A DNA stretch of 64,000 bases, taken from assembly GCA_016935315.1 (NCBI GenBank), contig JAFGRD010000039.1, forward strand, positions 186,001-250,000. The letters run 5' to 3'. Of this stretch, positions 8,865 to 18,054 are shown piece after piece. Position 1 is the stretch's first letter. Every line of letters starts with the position of its first letter. The position numbers and the translations under genes were made by a program. Below the pieces are notes generated by a model, which was not told the DNA's origin, searched no databases, and was given only the letters and a program-made list of their open reading frames with translations. This stretch comes from Pirellulales bacterium. GTDB lineage: Bacteria; Planctomycetota; Planctomycetia; Pirellulales; Thermoguttaceae.

Positions 8865-10319
8865 ATGGCCCATAGCATCGTCATCTTTGGCGCCTCGGGC
8901 GACTTGACCAGCCGCAAACTGATTCCCGCGCTCTATGAATTGCGCCGGAAGGGGCGACTGCCCGAACAAACACGCGTGATCGGATTCTCGCGGACGCAGT
9001 TCACCAACGAGGCATGGCGCGAGAAGCTGTACGAATCGACGGCCCAGTTCGTCGGCAAGTCGTTCGACTCGGCAGTCTGGCAGGAGTTTGCCCCCTCGGT
9101 CTTCTACCACGCCGGCGACATCGGCGACGCGGACGACTTCGCCTCGCTTGCCAAGTATCTTGACGAGCTCGAAGGCGAACAGGGAGCGACACGCGTCTAC
9201 TACTTGTCGACGGCGCCGCAGTTCTACGAACCGGCAGTGGCCCAGCTCGGTGCCGCCGGCATGGTTGACGAACCGCACCACAAACGGCGGCTGGTCATCG
9301 AGAAGCCCTTCGGCACCGATCTGCAATCGGCCTGCCGCCTCAACCAGGCCGTGCACGAGGTCTTCGCCGAACACCAGGTGTACCGGATCGACCACTACCT
9401 GGGCAAAGAGACCGTGCAGAACGTCTTGGTGCTGCGTTTTGCCAACAGCATCTTCGAGCCGATTTGGAACCGCAACTACATCGATCACGTGCAGATTACC
9501 GCGGCCGAAGAAGTGACGATCGGTCACCGCGCCGGGTATTACGACGGGGTAGGCATCCTCCGCGACATGTTTCAAAACCACTTGCTGCAACTGCTCACAC
9601 TGACGGCCATGGAAGCCCCGACTCGATTCGAGGCCACCGCCGTCCGCGACGAGAAGGTCAAAGTGCTGCGGGCCATCAAGCCACTGTCTCGCGACGACGT
9701 TCTGATCGACACCCTGCGAGGCCAGTACCGCAAGTATCGCGACGAGCCAGGCGTGGCCCCGGATAGCGAAACCGCCACCTTCGGAGTGGTCAAGTTGTGC
9801 GTCCACAACTGGCGGTGGCAGGGCGTGCCGTTCTTTCTCCGCACCGGCAAAGCCATGTCGTGTCGCACCACGCAGATCGTCATCCAGTTTCGTCAGGCGC
9901 CCCACATGATGTTCGAGATGGGGCCACAAACCACCAACCAGACCAACCGATTGGTCATCCAGGTCCAGCCGGCCGAGGGCATTCAGTTGCATTTCCACAC
10001 CAAAGTGCCCGACGTCGGCATGAAACTGCGGCTGACCGACCTGAACTTCCTGTTCAAGGAGAAATTCGCCGGCGAGATGCCCGAGGCGTATCAGCGGCTG
10101 CTGTTGGACGTGATGCAGGGCGACGCCAGCCTTTTCTCGCGGTCTGACGAAGTCGAACTGGCCTGGGGCATCATCGATCCGATCGCCGCGACATGGCAGG
10201 CCACCTCGTTGCCGCCACTGGAGCTTTACGAGGCGGGCGGCTGGGGACCGCCCAATTCGACGGAATGGATGCAGCGTCACGACCGCGAATGGTTCGACAG
10301 TTGCCCCGTGCTCAAGTAG
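8865..10319 (+). CDS. zwf: Glucose-6-phosphate 1-dehydrogenase
   Basis: 484 residues from the ATG at 8865; a TTG six bases upstream is less likely. GGGGATT gives a possible ribosome site. It oxidises glucose 6-phosphate to 6-phosphogluconolactone with NADP. The N-terminal coenzyme loop is GASGDLTSRKLIPALYEL. The substrate and catalytic signature RIDHYLGKETVQN is intact, with the His of the DHY motif as base. FRTGKAMS-type spacing appears as FFLRTGKAMSCRTT. It is the third gene in the gnd-SDR-zwf series. The series supplies NADPH and pentose phosphates, and with eda elsewhere in the window it could feed an Entner-Doudoroff route. Confidence 0.97.
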   Translation: MAHSIVIFGASGDLTSRKLIPALYELRRKGRLPEQTRVIGFSRTQFTNEAWREKLYESTAQFVGKSFDSAVWQEFAPSVFYHAGDIGDADDFASLAKYLDELEGEQGATRVYYLSTAPQFYEPAVAQLGAAGMVDEPHHKRRLVIEKPFGTDLQSACRLNQAVHEVFAEHQVYRIDHYLGKETVQNVLVLRFANSIFEPIWNRNYIDHVQITAAEEVTIGHRAGYYDGVGILRDMFQNHLLQLLTLTAMEAPTRFEATAVRDEKVKVLRAIKPLSRDDVLIDTLRGQYRKYRDEPGVAPDSETATFGVVKLCVHNWRWQGVPFFLRTGKAMSCRTTQIVIQFRQAPHMMFEMGPQTTNQTNRLVIQVQPAEGIQLHFHTKVPDVGMKLRLTDLNFLFKEKFAGEMPEAYQRLLLDVMQGDASLFSRSDEVELAWGIIDPIAATWQATSLPPLELYEAGGWGPPNSTEWMQRHDREWFDSCPVLK

Positions 10320-10394
10320 CGATCCGTTTGTGTGATCGTTCCGACTCGCCGGCAGGTCGCATGGGCAGCGCCGCTGTGCGTCGCTACTCTCTCC

Positions 10395-10430
10395 CTTATG
10401 CCCAACCCAATTCTTTACGAGTCCTTGAAG
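10395..10430 (-). repeat. Repeat family B, half copy 1
   Basis: CTTATGCCCAACCC, then TTCTTTACGAGTCCTTGA. This is the reverse complement of the family B arm (AAGGACTCGCAAAGAACAAGTTGGGCAT) with a few changes. It ends three bases before the dihydrouridine synthase ATG. Confidence 0.6.
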
Positions 10431-10432
10431 CG

Positions 10433-11437
10433 ATGATCCAGCGCCCTGCCCAACTCCGTGTCGGTTCGGTCGAGATTGGGTTCCCGGTCGTCCAGGCCGC
10501 GCTGAGCGGCTATAGCGATTGGCCGATGCGGACGATTGCCCGCCGACTGGGAGCGCCCTACACGCTCTGCGAGGTAATGCTGGATCGGTTCGTCATCAAC
10601 GTTAGCAAGGGACGCAAGGCGGATCGCTATCTCCGTGTCGGCGACGAGGAGCACCCCTGCGGCGCCCAATTGATGGGATCGAGCCCGGAGGAATTTGCCG
10701 AGGCGGCCGGGAAAATGGTCGCAGCCGGATTCGACGTAATCGACCTGAACTTCGCTTGCCCGGTCAAAAAGGTTCTTGGCAAATGCCGCGGTGGTTACCT
10801 GTTGAGCCAGCCCGAGACGGCCCTGGCGATCGTCGCTCGAGTTCGCGACGCCTTGCCGCCGCAGGTCCCGCTTACGGTGAAGATGCGCCGGGGAATGGAC
10901 GACGGCCCGCAAAGCCGCGAGCATTTCTTCACCATTCTCGACGGGGCATTTCAGTTGGGTGCCGCCGCCATCACGGTCCACGGCCGCACGGTCCATCAAC
11001 GCTACGAAGGCCCCAGTTCCTGGGAGTTTCTCCGCGAGGTCAAACGCCATGCCGGCCATGGCACGGTGCTCGGCAGCGGCGACCTGTTCACACCGCAGGC
11101 ATGCCTGGAGATGATGGCCCAAACCGGCGTCGACGGGGTCACGGTTGCCCGCGGCGCCATCGGCAACCCCTGGATCTTCCAGCAGGCCCGTGCGCTGGCC
11201 GCCGGCAAGCCGGTCGTCCTTCCCGATCTGTGGCAGCAAGGTGAGGTCCTGCTGGAACACTTCCGCCTGGCCGAGGAGGTCTACGGTCCCGGCCGGGCAT
11301 GTCGCCGGATGCGGAAATTCGGCATCCGATACGCCCGGCTTCACCCGGCCGAACCCAGCGTCCGCGATGCCTTTGTCGCCGTTCGAGATCCGTCCGAATG
11401 GCATACCGTGGTGCGGCGTTGGTATCCGGCCTCGTAG
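10433..11437 (+). CDS. dus: tRNA-dihydrouridine synthase (DusB-like)
   Basis: 334 residues from the ATG at 10433. A longer in-frame extension back to 10193 overlaps zwf and is rejected. The enzyme reduces uridine to dihydrouridine in tRNA D-loops using FMN and NADPH. The N-terminal TIM-barrel start is QAALSGYSDWPMRT. The active-site segment DLNFACPVKKVLGKCRGG carries the catalytic Cys in NFACP. TVKMRRGMDDG and ITVHGRTVHQRYEG follow, and the FMN phosphate loops are GSGDLFTP and VARGAIGNPWIF. A half copy of repeat family B lies right before the start and a full copy right after the stop. Confidence 0.93.
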   Translation: MIQRPAQLRVGSVEIGFPVVQAALSGYSDWPMRTIARRLGAPYTLCEVMLDRFVINVSKGRKADRYLRVGDEEHPCGAQLMGSSPEEFAEAAGKMVAAGFDVIDLNFACPVKKVLGKCRGGYLLSQPETALAIVARVRDALPPQVPLTVKMRRGMDDGPQSREHFFTILDGAFQLGAAAITVHGRTVHQRYEGPSSWEFLREVKRHAGHGTVLGSGDLFTPQACLEMMAQTGVDGVTVARGAIGNPWIFQQARALAAGKPVVLPDLWQQGEVLLEHFRLAEEVYGPGRACRRMRKFGIRYARLHPAEPSVRDAFVAVRDPSEWHTVVRRWYPAS

Positions 11438-11440
11438 GCC

Positions 11441-11590
11441 TAAGGACTCGCAAAAGAACAAGTTGGGCATGCATGAAAGCGCAAGGGCGCGCAGCGGCCT
11501 TGCTCTTTCATCACACGCCGCCTTTCCACCCATAAGGATGCCCGACTTGTTCTTTGCGAGTATTAAGTGCCGTTTTTTCAGAAAATGCAG
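11441..11590 (+). repeat. Repeat family B, full palindromic copy 2
   Basis: This is the most complete copy. The outer arms are at 11446-11470 (ACTCGCAAAAGAACAAGTT, then GGGCAT) and 11538-11561, which is the reverse complement with one indel and one mismatch. An inner hairpin pairs GCAAGGGC with GCCTTGC, flanked by GAAAG and CTTTC. A tail AAGTGCCGTTTTTTCAGAAA follows and recurs at 42531-42560. It has no ORF. The rest of this 318-nt gap, up to the gene at 11756, shows nothing I recognise. Confidence 0.8.
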
Positions 11591-11755
11591 CCCCAGCAGT
11601 CAACGTGTGAAAACGGGAAGGCTGCCCCCTATATGGAGTGGATTTTGCCGGAAATCTCTGCGCTGCGTCACGTTATCCGGTTTGGGCGGCCTATAAGCCA
11701 ATGGAGCGAGGGGCGGTTTTAGGAAAGCCAACTCATCTGCTGGGGAGCGAGAGAC

Positions 11756-12403
11756 ATGAAAAACTGGATCATGGTATGTGCAGCGTTTATGGTGCTGGTG
11801 GTTGCCGCATCGGCATCTGCCTCGATCGAGGGGGACACGATTCAGGGCGTGTTGAACTTCGGAGGATTTCCTTCCACCAACTATTTTGACCCGGCAAGCA
11901 CGATAGGCAGCCCCGCGCACTCGTCAGTTCCTGCCGGTAGCTCCGGCATCCAGCCCAGCGCCGTGGTGACCTCCGACGACGCCAGCAACGGGTACGTCGA
12001 GTTGATGTACCTCAACGACCGCAGCGGCGTCAATGTAGACGTTGATGCGAACACCGTGACTATAGACTGGTTCGTCATTGCCTCACCGTATTACGTGGAA
12101 ATGCCTAACGGCTGGACCATTTACCTCAACGATGTCGATTGGCTCCCGTCCGGCGGTGGATTGCTCGGTGTGACCGAGATCAGCGACACCTTTGACACCA
12201 CTCTTGGCAGCGGGGTGACCGCCACACTGCTCTCCGACAGTTCGATCCAGTTCTCGTTCGCCGGTGCCGCCGTGTTTGCGGAGCATACCACGGCCGTCTA
12301 TCGACTGTCGGGCATCCCCGAACCGGCCACGATCCTGATCTGGTCGCTGCTCGGCGGCCTCGGCATGGTGGCGGTTTGCAGGCGACGCAAGCGGGCCTCA
12401 TAG
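11756..12403 (+). CDS. PEP-CTERM sorted secreted protein
   Basis: 215 residues. An N-terminal signal peptide (WIMVCAAFMVLVVAASASAS) comes first. A low-complexity beta-rich body with many Ser/Thr/Asp follows, then a PEP-CTERM tail: IPEPATILIW, a hydrophobic stretch and RRRKRAS. In this family an exosortase recognises the tail and processes the protein during export, usually in strains that make exopolysaccharide. The GGGGAGCGAGAG stretch before the ATG offers a ribosome site. No exosortase lies in the window. The body has no recognised catalytic motif, so only location and processing are supported. Confidence 0.85.
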   Translation: MKNWIMVCAAFMVLVVAASASASIEGDTIQGVLNFGGFPSTNYFDPASTIGSPAHSSVPAGSSGIQPSAVVTSDDASNGYVELMYLNDRSGVNVDVDANTVTIDWFVIASPYYVEMPNGWTIYLNDVDWLPSGGGLLGVTEISDTFDTTLGSGVTATLLSDSSIQFSFAGAAVFAEHTTAVYRLSGIPEPATILIWSLLGGLGMVAVCRRRKRAS

Positions 12404-12435
12404 CGGCTGGCTTCAAAACGCGAAAAGACACCGAC

Positions 12436-12460
12436 GGGTCGTCCGAAAGGGCGGCCCGCT
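12436..12460 (+). terminator. Probable terminator hairpin after the PEP-CTERM gene
   Basis: GGGTCGTCC, loop GAAA, then GGGCGGCCC form a 9-bp stem with two G-U pairs. GCTTCTGTTCC follows, so the T tract is weak. It lies 33 nt after the stop codon, in the gap between two convergent genes. Confidence 0.4.
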
Positions 12461-12468
12461 TCTGTTCC

Positions 12469-12510
12469 GGACTTGCAGAAGAACAGGTCGGGCATCCGTG
12501 AAAGAGGAAG
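12469..12510 (+). repeat. Repeat family B, half copy 3
   Basis: GGACTTGCAGAAGAACAGG, then TCGGGCATCCGTGAAAGAGGAAG. It matches the left arm and start of the inner part of the full family B copy. It sits between the convergent PEP-CTERM and queG genes. Confidence 0.65.
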
Positions 12511-12525
12511 CAACCGCAGCGCGTC

Positions 12526-13650
12526 TCACGGGCACCGTTGCAGGGCTGCTTCAATTTCTGTCTGCACGGCAGGGACCGTCTCGACCTTCTGCCTGGCGAC
12601 CAGCGCCTTTCTCGCGTCCTCGATCGCGTAGCAGCCCAGAGCCCACGCACAGGCGGAACGCACCAACGGCTCGTCGTCTTCCAGTCCGGCGACCAGCCCA
12701 GGCAATGCGGCGGCGTGCGGCCGATTGCCCAAGACAATCGCCGCGTTGCGCAAAACGCCGCGACGCCTTAATCGCCACAGCGGCGTGTGACGAAATCGCC
12801 TTCGGAACTGCGCCTCGTCGAGCAAGAACAATCCAGTCACCGTGACCGGGTTCATCTTGTCGCCCGGATAGAACGCCCTTTCAGCGGCAGGTGGTGTGCG
12901 GTGGTTGAAGGGACAGATCTCCTGACACCGATCACAGCCAACCAGATGATCACCGATTGCCTCGCGCAGTCCGCCCGGTACCGGATCACGCAACTCGATC
13001 GTCAGATAGCTGATGCATCGGCGGGCGTCGAGTCGGTAAGGTTCCACAAGGGCCCCCGTTGGACACGCATCGAGACAGGCCCGACAGCTCCCGCAATGCC
13101 CGGCGCCGAGAGGTTTGTCGTACTGGAGTTCTGCGCTGGTCAACAGGGCCGCCAGGAAAAGCCAACTACCGTACCGCTTGCTCAGCAGCAGCGTGTTCTT
13201 CCCGATCCAACCCAGTCCGGCAAGCCGGGCAAACTCGCGCTCCAAGAGAGGAGCCGTGTCGACGACGCCCCGAACAGCGACCTCAGGCATCAGTTGCCGA
13301 TGGAAATCGGCCAGCCGATGCAGCCGCCGCCGAATGACTTCGTGGTAATCGGTTCCCCAGGCGTAGCGAGAGGCGACCGCCTGCCCGGGCCCGGCACCAG
13401 AGGGCTCGACCGTTCGGTAGTTCGTCGCCAGAACGAGAACGCTCCGGGCCCCTTCGAGAACGTGCTGCGGATGGCGATAGGCTTCGGCGCGGTCCGCCAT
13501 GTATCGCATCTGACCGGCATGCCCTTCGGCCAACCATCGGTCGAATCGCTCGATTCCGGGCGGTGCCGCGGCCGGGGTGGCCCCCGCCAGATCAAAGCCA
13601 AGGCGGTGGGCTTCCTCTTTCAATGCGGCGGTCAGCAGGGCAGGCGTCAT
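12526..13650 (-). CDS. queG: Epoxyqueuosine reductase
   Basis: 374 residues. It catalyses the last step of queuosine biosynthesis, reducing epoxyqueuosine in tRNA, and is a cobalamin and iron-sulfur enzyme. The N-terminal domain has RYAWGTDYHEVI and VDTAPLLEREFARLAGLGWIG, family hallmarks that include the catalytic Asp region. Two 4Fe-4S sites are visible: CGSCRACLDACPTGAL, and CDRCQEICPFN further on. The C terminus has HEAT-like repeats (LRRRGVLRNAAIVLGN, LVRSACAWALGCY), the usual tRNA-binding extension. It is transcribed alone, convergent with the PEP-CTERM gene. No other queuosine gene is seen in the window. Confidence 0.95.
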   Translation of the reverse strand: MTPALLTAALKEEAHRLGFDLAGATPAAAPPGIERFDRWLAEGHAGQMRYMADRAEAYRHPQHVLEGARSVLVLATNYRTVEPSGAGPGQAVASRYAWGTDYHEVIRRRLHRLADFHRQLMPEVAVRGVVDTAPLLEREFARLAGLGWIGKNTLLLSKRYGSWLFLAALLTSAELQYDKPLGAGHCGSCRACLDACPTGALVEPYRLDARRCISYLTIELRDPVPGGLREAIGDHLVGCDRCQEICPFNHRTPPAAERAFYPGDKMNPVTVTGLFLLDEAQFRRRFRHTPLWRLRRRGVLRNAAIVLGNRPHAAALPGLVAGLEDDEPLVRSACAWALGCYAIEDARKALVARQKVETVPAVQTEIEAALQRCP

Positions 13651-13925
13651 GGGTCGAGTCTGTCGTTCAGGTCGCGGATTGCCCGGAGTCTACGCCGTAG
13701 ATTGTATACCCGGCCGCTGATTCCGAGATCCCGCATGCACATGCTAGCCGGATTAATGAGTTTTTTGGTGATAATGGACGGATGTGGTTTGGCCCTGTCC
13801 GGCGAGAATCCGGGGCCGTTTACGAAGGGGGTTCCATTGCCCGGCGTGTTGATTAAGATAGACAGGACAGGCGAACTATGATGCTTTTCTGCAACCAAGG
13901 CCTTTCGGCAACCAAGGAGATGACC

Positions 13926-14339
13926 ATGAGAGCGAAACTGGCGATGGGGGTCCTTCTAGTGGGATTGGCAATCTGGGCCACACCCAACGGGGCGAAGGCA
14001 GCCTGCGGACCGTACTTTGGTCATCCCTATTGTGCCACACCCTGGGGTTATGATTCGGGGCAGACCTATGCCCACCTGAGCAACAATCTCCCCTATTTCG
14101 CACTGCATCCCCCAGTTTACTACAACTACTCGGTACAGCGCCCCTACGGCTATAGCCCATTTGCCGACCGTCCCGCACCGATTCCCGCAGGCTACGCGGC
14201 GACCTCGCCCCAGGCGGCTCGCGGTATCGATTCTCCTGCTGGATTCGTTGCCAGACCGGAGCCTCAGCCGCCGGTCCAGCCGCTGCGGATCATCAATCCG
14301 TATGTGTTGCAGGCCGGCAATTCGGGAGCCACACCGTAG
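13926..14339 (+). CDS. Secreted Tyr/Pro-rich protein, planctomycete type
   Basis: 137 residues. The ATG at 13926 is chosen because AAGGAG lies 6 nt upstream; ATGs at 13878 and 13920 are badly spaced. A signal peptide (AKLAMGVLLVGLAIW, then GAKA) is followed by a mature part rich in Tyr, Pro and aromatic residues (LPYFALHPPVYYNYSV, RPYGYSPF). I recall similar short secreted proteins with the HPPVYY and PYGYSPF phrases in other planctomycetes, but their role is unknown. There is no catalytic motif. A structural role in the envelope is only a guess. Confidence 0.65.
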   Translation: MRAKLAMGVLLVGLAIWATPNGAKAACGPYFGHPYCATPWGYDSGQTYAHLSNNLPYFALHPPVYYNYSVQRPYGYSPFADRPAPIPAGYAATSPQAARGIDSPAGFVARPEPQPPVQPLRIINPYVLQAGNSGATP

Positions 14340-14521
14340 GGGCTCGTCCCCGCCAGCACCCTGAATCCGGCCGGTTCCGACCTCGGACCGGCCCGTCAGG
14401 TGCGCATGGGGCCGCAGGCCCCGGGTCCGGAAATCGCTCTGGACACGTGTGGAAAAAACGCTACCCTACTGGCCCCATCGGCGGTAGTGTTCGCACGCCG
14501 GGTCACGTCATGAGTGCCGCC

Positions 14522-14572
14522 AAGGACTCGCAAGAGAATAAGTTGGGCATTCTTATGGGCGGAAAGGCGGCA
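14522..14572 (+). repeat. Repeat family B, half copy 4
   Basis: AAGGACTCGCAAGAGAATAA, then GTTGGGCATTCTTATGGGCGGAAAGGCGGC. It matches the left arm and adjacent part of family B. It lies about 40 nt upstream of the lipoprotein start. Confidence 0.7.
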
Positions 14573-14614
14573 CGAGACCCTCGCTCTGCCGAGAGTTGGA
14601 AAGGAGTCTGTCCT

Positions 14615-15715
14615 ATGAAACGGCTGCTACTGCCGGTAACCCTCGCCTTGGCCCTGACCGGCTGCGCCAATCAGCAGCCGCCAACTGCCAATCCGTTTGT
14701 CGGGCCGACCACGGTGCCGCCTCCCGGAACCAACACGTATTCCAACGGGGCACCAAACTCCTACTACCCAGGCGCACCCAACATCACGTTTCCTCAGACG
14801 TCGCCGACACAGGCGGCTCCGCCGGTCAACCAGCAACCCCTGCCGGGCAACGGAGGTTCCCAATACGCACCACCGGCGGGAGGATACAACTACCGCAGCA
14901 GTTCCCGGCAGAGTCTTTCCGTCCCGACTCCCGCCCGCTCGGCGTCGCGGGTCTCTCCGCCATCGTTCACCGAGCCCCAACCGACTCGCGCAGCCGAGGG
15001 TACAACCACTTTGGCGGCCGATCTTGTGCCCGAGCCAATGGACGACACGACCGCAGCGGCCCGGCAGGAGAATCCCGCAGCCATCGACCTAGCGGCGGAG
15101 ACCTTGGCGGGACGGCAGCGGGTCGTCCGGACACTCCAGCCGCGGTCGCAAGCTCAGGCCGCCGAGGCCGAGCAGGTGGCGATTCCACGGCCCGCTCTGG
15201 GCGCCGCGCCGCGTGAGCCGCGATTGCTGGACGTTGCCGAGGATGCCATCGACATCATGGACCTGCCCGCGGCGTCCGCTTCCTCCGCGTCTGGTGGCAC
15301 CCAATCGAAGTCGGCGGCGCAAGGTTTCCGCCTGGTCTCCGGCGCCGAGGCCTCCGGGCAATCGTCGGAGGTGGCCACGGCAGTGGGCTTCTCTAAGCCG
15401 AAAACCGACCCGCCGCAAACCCGTTCGGCCGCGCAGGTCAGCTACGGTCATGCCTCCGACTACGCGTGGATCCGAGGCAAGCTGGAGTACTCCCAAATCG
15501 ATCGCCAATGGAAACTCAGGTACATCCCCGTCGAGGGAGAAACCGACGACTTTGGCGGCAGCGTCGTGGTATCCAACCCGTCGGCATTGACCGGGCACGA
15601 ACGAGGGGATTTCGTCGAGATAGCGGGCCGGCTGGTCGATCGGGAAGTGAAGAAGGGCTTTGCCCCGACCTACGAAGTCAGCACGGTTGCGACGCGCGTC
15701 GAGCCGGCCCAATAG
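14615..15715 (+). CDS. Lipoprotein with Pro/Gln-rich linker and C-terminal beta domain
   Basis: 366 residues from the ATG at 14615, which has AAGGAG 8 nt upstream; an upstream in-frame extension runs through a repeat and is rejected. The signal ends in a lipobox, ALTGCANQ, so the protein is lipid-anchored at Cys. A long disordered region rich in Pro, Gln, Asn, Ala and Ser follows (residues 20-260). The last 90 residues form a compact domain: WIRGKLEYSQIDRQWKLRYI, later GDFVEIAGRLVDREV. This could be an OB-like or beta-sandwich fold. No enzyme motif is present. A peptidoglycan- or envelope-associated role is inferred from the lipobox alone. Confidence 0.7.
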   Translation: MKRLLLPVTLALALTGCANQQPPTANPFVGPTTVPPPGTNTYSNGAPNSYYPGAPNITFPQTSPTQAAPPVNQQPLPGNGGSQYAPPAGGYNYRSSSRQSLSVPTPARSASRVSPPSFTEPQPTRAAEGTTTLAADLVPEPMDDTTAAARQENPAAIDLAAETLAGRQRVVRTLQPRSQAQAAEAEQVAIPRPALGAAPREPRLLDVAEDAIDIMDLPAASASSASGGTQSKSAAQGFRLVSGAEASGQSSEVATAVGFSKPKTDPPQTRSAAQVSYGHASDYAWIRGKLEYSQIDRQWKLRYIPVEGETDDFGGSVVVSNPSALTGHERGDFVEIAGRLVDREVKKGFAPTYEVSTVATRVEPAQ

Positions 15716-15857
15716 GGTCTTTCGCGGTAGCTCCTGCGCGCAGTACGAGCCTGTTGGCAGGTGCTGTTGGGCTGCGGGCCAACCCGCTCCAGGGGGCAGC
15801 GTCGCGTGGCGAGACAGGGCGGGGTGGTTCTCCGAGGCGTTCTGTAGCCTATAATTA

Positions 15858-15959
15858 TTGATGTTTGCATTGTGAATGATCCAGGCCGACCAACGGGAGA
15901 GGCCGGGAAAAACGGGCTCCCGTTGGTCGCCCTCGCGCATTGACTGTACAAGCGTCAAT
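15858..15959 (+). repeat. Palindromic repeat family A, copy 3
   Basis: The ends are TTGATGTTTGCATTGTG and TGTACAAGCGTCAAT. The core hairpin is CCAACGGGAG with CTCCCGTTGG. It lies between the lipoprotein stop and the SecA-like gene, in a 302-nt gap where nothing else is recognised. An ATG at 15958 overlaps its end and is not a convincing gene start. Confidence 0.85.
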
Positions 15960-16017
15960 GGGAATTGGGGAGGGCGCGCTCCCTGGCAGTCACCGACTTC
16001 GTTTTTCGAGGGCCACC

Positions 16018-17982
16018 TTGAGCGATATTCCTGCGGGATTTCAGTCACGCTTGGCAGCGATCAGCGGCGGGCCGAATCGCGTGCGACTTGCCCATTGGGC
16101 GCAATTGCTGCCGAAGATCGCTGCGTTGGAGCCGGGGTTGAAGGAGTTGGACGATTACCAGCTTCGCAAGCGGAGCCTCGCGCTGCAGTATCGCGCCAAG
16201 AGCGGCGAGCCGTTGTCCCGGCTGTTGGTGGAAGGATTTGCCCTGGTTCGTGAAGCCGGGCGCCGCACGATCAACATGCGACACTTTGATGTGCAGTTGC
16301 TCGGCGGCATCGCCATGTTTCACCGGTCGATCGTGGAGATGCAGACGGGCGAAGGCAAGACGCTGTCCGCGACGTTGCCGCTGTACCTTCACGGACTGAC
16401 CGGCAAGGGCTGCCAACTGGCCACGGTCAACGACTACCTGGCCCGCCGCGACGCCGAGTGGATGGAGCCGATCTACAAGGCGCTGGGTTTAACCGTGGGC
16501 GTGGTGGAAACCCAGATGTCCCAGCCACAGCGGCGGAAGGCCTACGCTTGCGACATCAGCTACGGGACCGCCAAGGAATTCGGATTCGATTTCCTTCGCG
16601 ATCGGCTCCTGTTGCGTCGAATCGGCGAGGGGCAGACCGATCTGCTCGGAGGCATGCTCAGCGGGGGGAGACGAGGCGAGACGAATGAGAAGCCCGTCCA
16701 GCGCGAACCCTATTTCGGCCTGGTCGACGAGGCCGACAGCATCCTGATCGACGAGGCGAGAACGCCGCTGATCATCAGCGCCGTGCCGACCGAAGAACAG
16801 CGATTGGAGGTGGAAAGCTACAAGTGGTGCTCGTCGGTGATGGACGAGTTCATCGAAGACGAAGACTACGAATACGATCACGAGAAGAAGAAGGCCGAAC
16901 TGACTCGCGCCGGCCGCCAAAAGGCGCGAGGGCTGTCCAAGCCCGAGGATCTCGACACCGTCGGGATGGTTAACATCTATCAGTACTTGGAGCGGGCCAT
17001 CGTGGTCCAGCGCGAGTACCACCTGGACCGACAATTCGTGGTCCGCGACGGCGAGGTGGTGATCGTCGACGAGTTCACCGGCCGTCTGGCTGAAGGCCGG
17101 AAGTGGCGCGAGGGCATCCACCAGGCGGTGGAAGCCAAAGCCGGCGTGGACGTCACCGTGGCCACCGGCCAGGCCGCCCGGATCACCGTGCAGGATTTCT
17201 TCCTGCGGTATGACAGGCTGGCCGGAATGACCGGAACGGCCATGCCCTCGGCCCGGGAGTTGCGGAAAATCTATCGCTGCCACGTGCTGCCGATCCCCAC
17301 GAACCGCCCGGAAATCCGCCAGCGATTGCCCGACAGCGTCTTTGGCAACACCGAGGCGAAATGGACGGCCGTGGTCGAGGAAATCTGCCGACTGCACGCC
17401 GAAGGCCGGCCGATTCTGATCGGAACCCGCTCGATCGACAAGTCGGAGCTGCTTTCCAAGATGCTGCAGGAACGAGGCATCGAACACCAGGTCCTCAACG
17501 CCAACCATATCGAGGCGGAGGCCGACATCGTGGCGCGGGCCGGGCTGCCCGGCAGAGTCACCGTCTCGACCAACATGGCGGGACGCGGAACGGACATCAA
17601 GCTGGGTGAAGGGATCGCCGAACTCGGCGGCCTACACGTGATCTGCACCGAGATGCACGACTCGGGCCGCATCGACCGCCAGCTTATCGGCCGCTGCGGT
17701 CGTCAGGGCGATCCCGGCACCTTCCGACAATACCTCGCCCTGGACGACGAGCTGTTGCTCGGCGGCCTCGGTCCGGAGAAATCGCGGAAGCTCAAGGCAC
17801 TCGGCGAGCAGGCCGAGAGCGACTCCTTCCACCGATTGGGCAGGGTTTTCCGCAGGGCCCAGAAGAAGGTCGAACGGCGCCATTTCCGCCAGCGCAAGGC
17901 ACTGATGTACTTCGAGAAGGAGCGCAAGAAGATGCAGCGGCAGATGGGGCAGGATCCGTATCTGGACACGCCGGGGAACTGA
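16018..17982 (+). CDS. Short SecA-family translocase ATPase (SecA paralogue)
   Basis: 654 residues from a TTG at 16018 with GAGG upstream; an ATG at 15958 would start inside a repeat. The motor core is intact: EMQTGEGKTLSA (Walker A), VDEADSILIDEARTPLIIS (DEAD box), EFTGRLAEGRKWREGIHQA, GMTGTA, STNMAGRGTDIKLGEG and RQLIGRCGRQGDPG. It is much shorter than house-keeping SecA (~850-900 residues). The C-terminal scaffold/wing region is abbreviated and the Cys/His zinc tail is absent; it ends with a basic helical segment. It also has a glycine-rich insert between the Walker motifs (near LLGGMLSGGRRG). It is therefore probably an accessory SecA for special substrates rather than the main translocase. 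No other Sec gene is nearby. Confidence 0.88.
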   Translation: MSDIPAGFQSRLAAISGGPNRVRLAHWAQLLPKIAALEPGLKELDDYQLRKRSLALQYRAKSGEPLSRLLVEGFALVREAGRRTINMRHFDVQLLGGIAMFHRSIVEMQTGEGKTLSATLPLYLHGLTGKGCQLATVNDYLARRDAEWMEPIYKALGLTVGVVETQMSQPQRRKAYACDISYGTAKEFGFDFLRDRLLLRRIGEGQTDLLGGMLSGGRRGETNEKPVQREPYFGLVDEADSILIDEARTPLIISAVPTEEQRLEVESYKWCSSVMDEFIEDEDYEYDHEKKKAELTRAGRQKARGLSKPEDLDTVGMVNIYQYLERAIVVQREYHLDRQFVVRDGEVVIVDEFTGRLAEGRKWREGIHQAVEAKAGVDVTVATGQAARITVQDFFLRYDRLAGMTGTAMPSARELRKIYRCHVLPIPTNRPEIRQRLPDSVFGNTEAKWTAVVEEICRLHAEGRPILIGTRSIDKSELLSKMLQERGIEHQVLNANHIEAEADIVARAGLPGRVTVSTNMAGRGTDIKLGEGIAELGGLHVICTEMHDSGRIDRQLIGRCGRQGDPGTFRQYLALDDELLLGGLGPEKSRKLKALGEQAESDSFHRLGRVFRRAQKKVERRHFRQRKALMYFEKERKKMQRQMGQDPYLDTPGN

Positions 17983-18054
17983 TGTTCCCGCGCTGAGTCC
18001 GCGTGGCTCGCCGTGTGTTATACGCCGACTCACGTGTATTCTGATTGACAGGCC

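Noticed and set aside
8727-10280. Minus-strand frame of 517 codons opposite zwf
   Set aside because: Shadow of zwf; the composition is His/Gln/Val-rich, as expected from the antisense of a coding strand.
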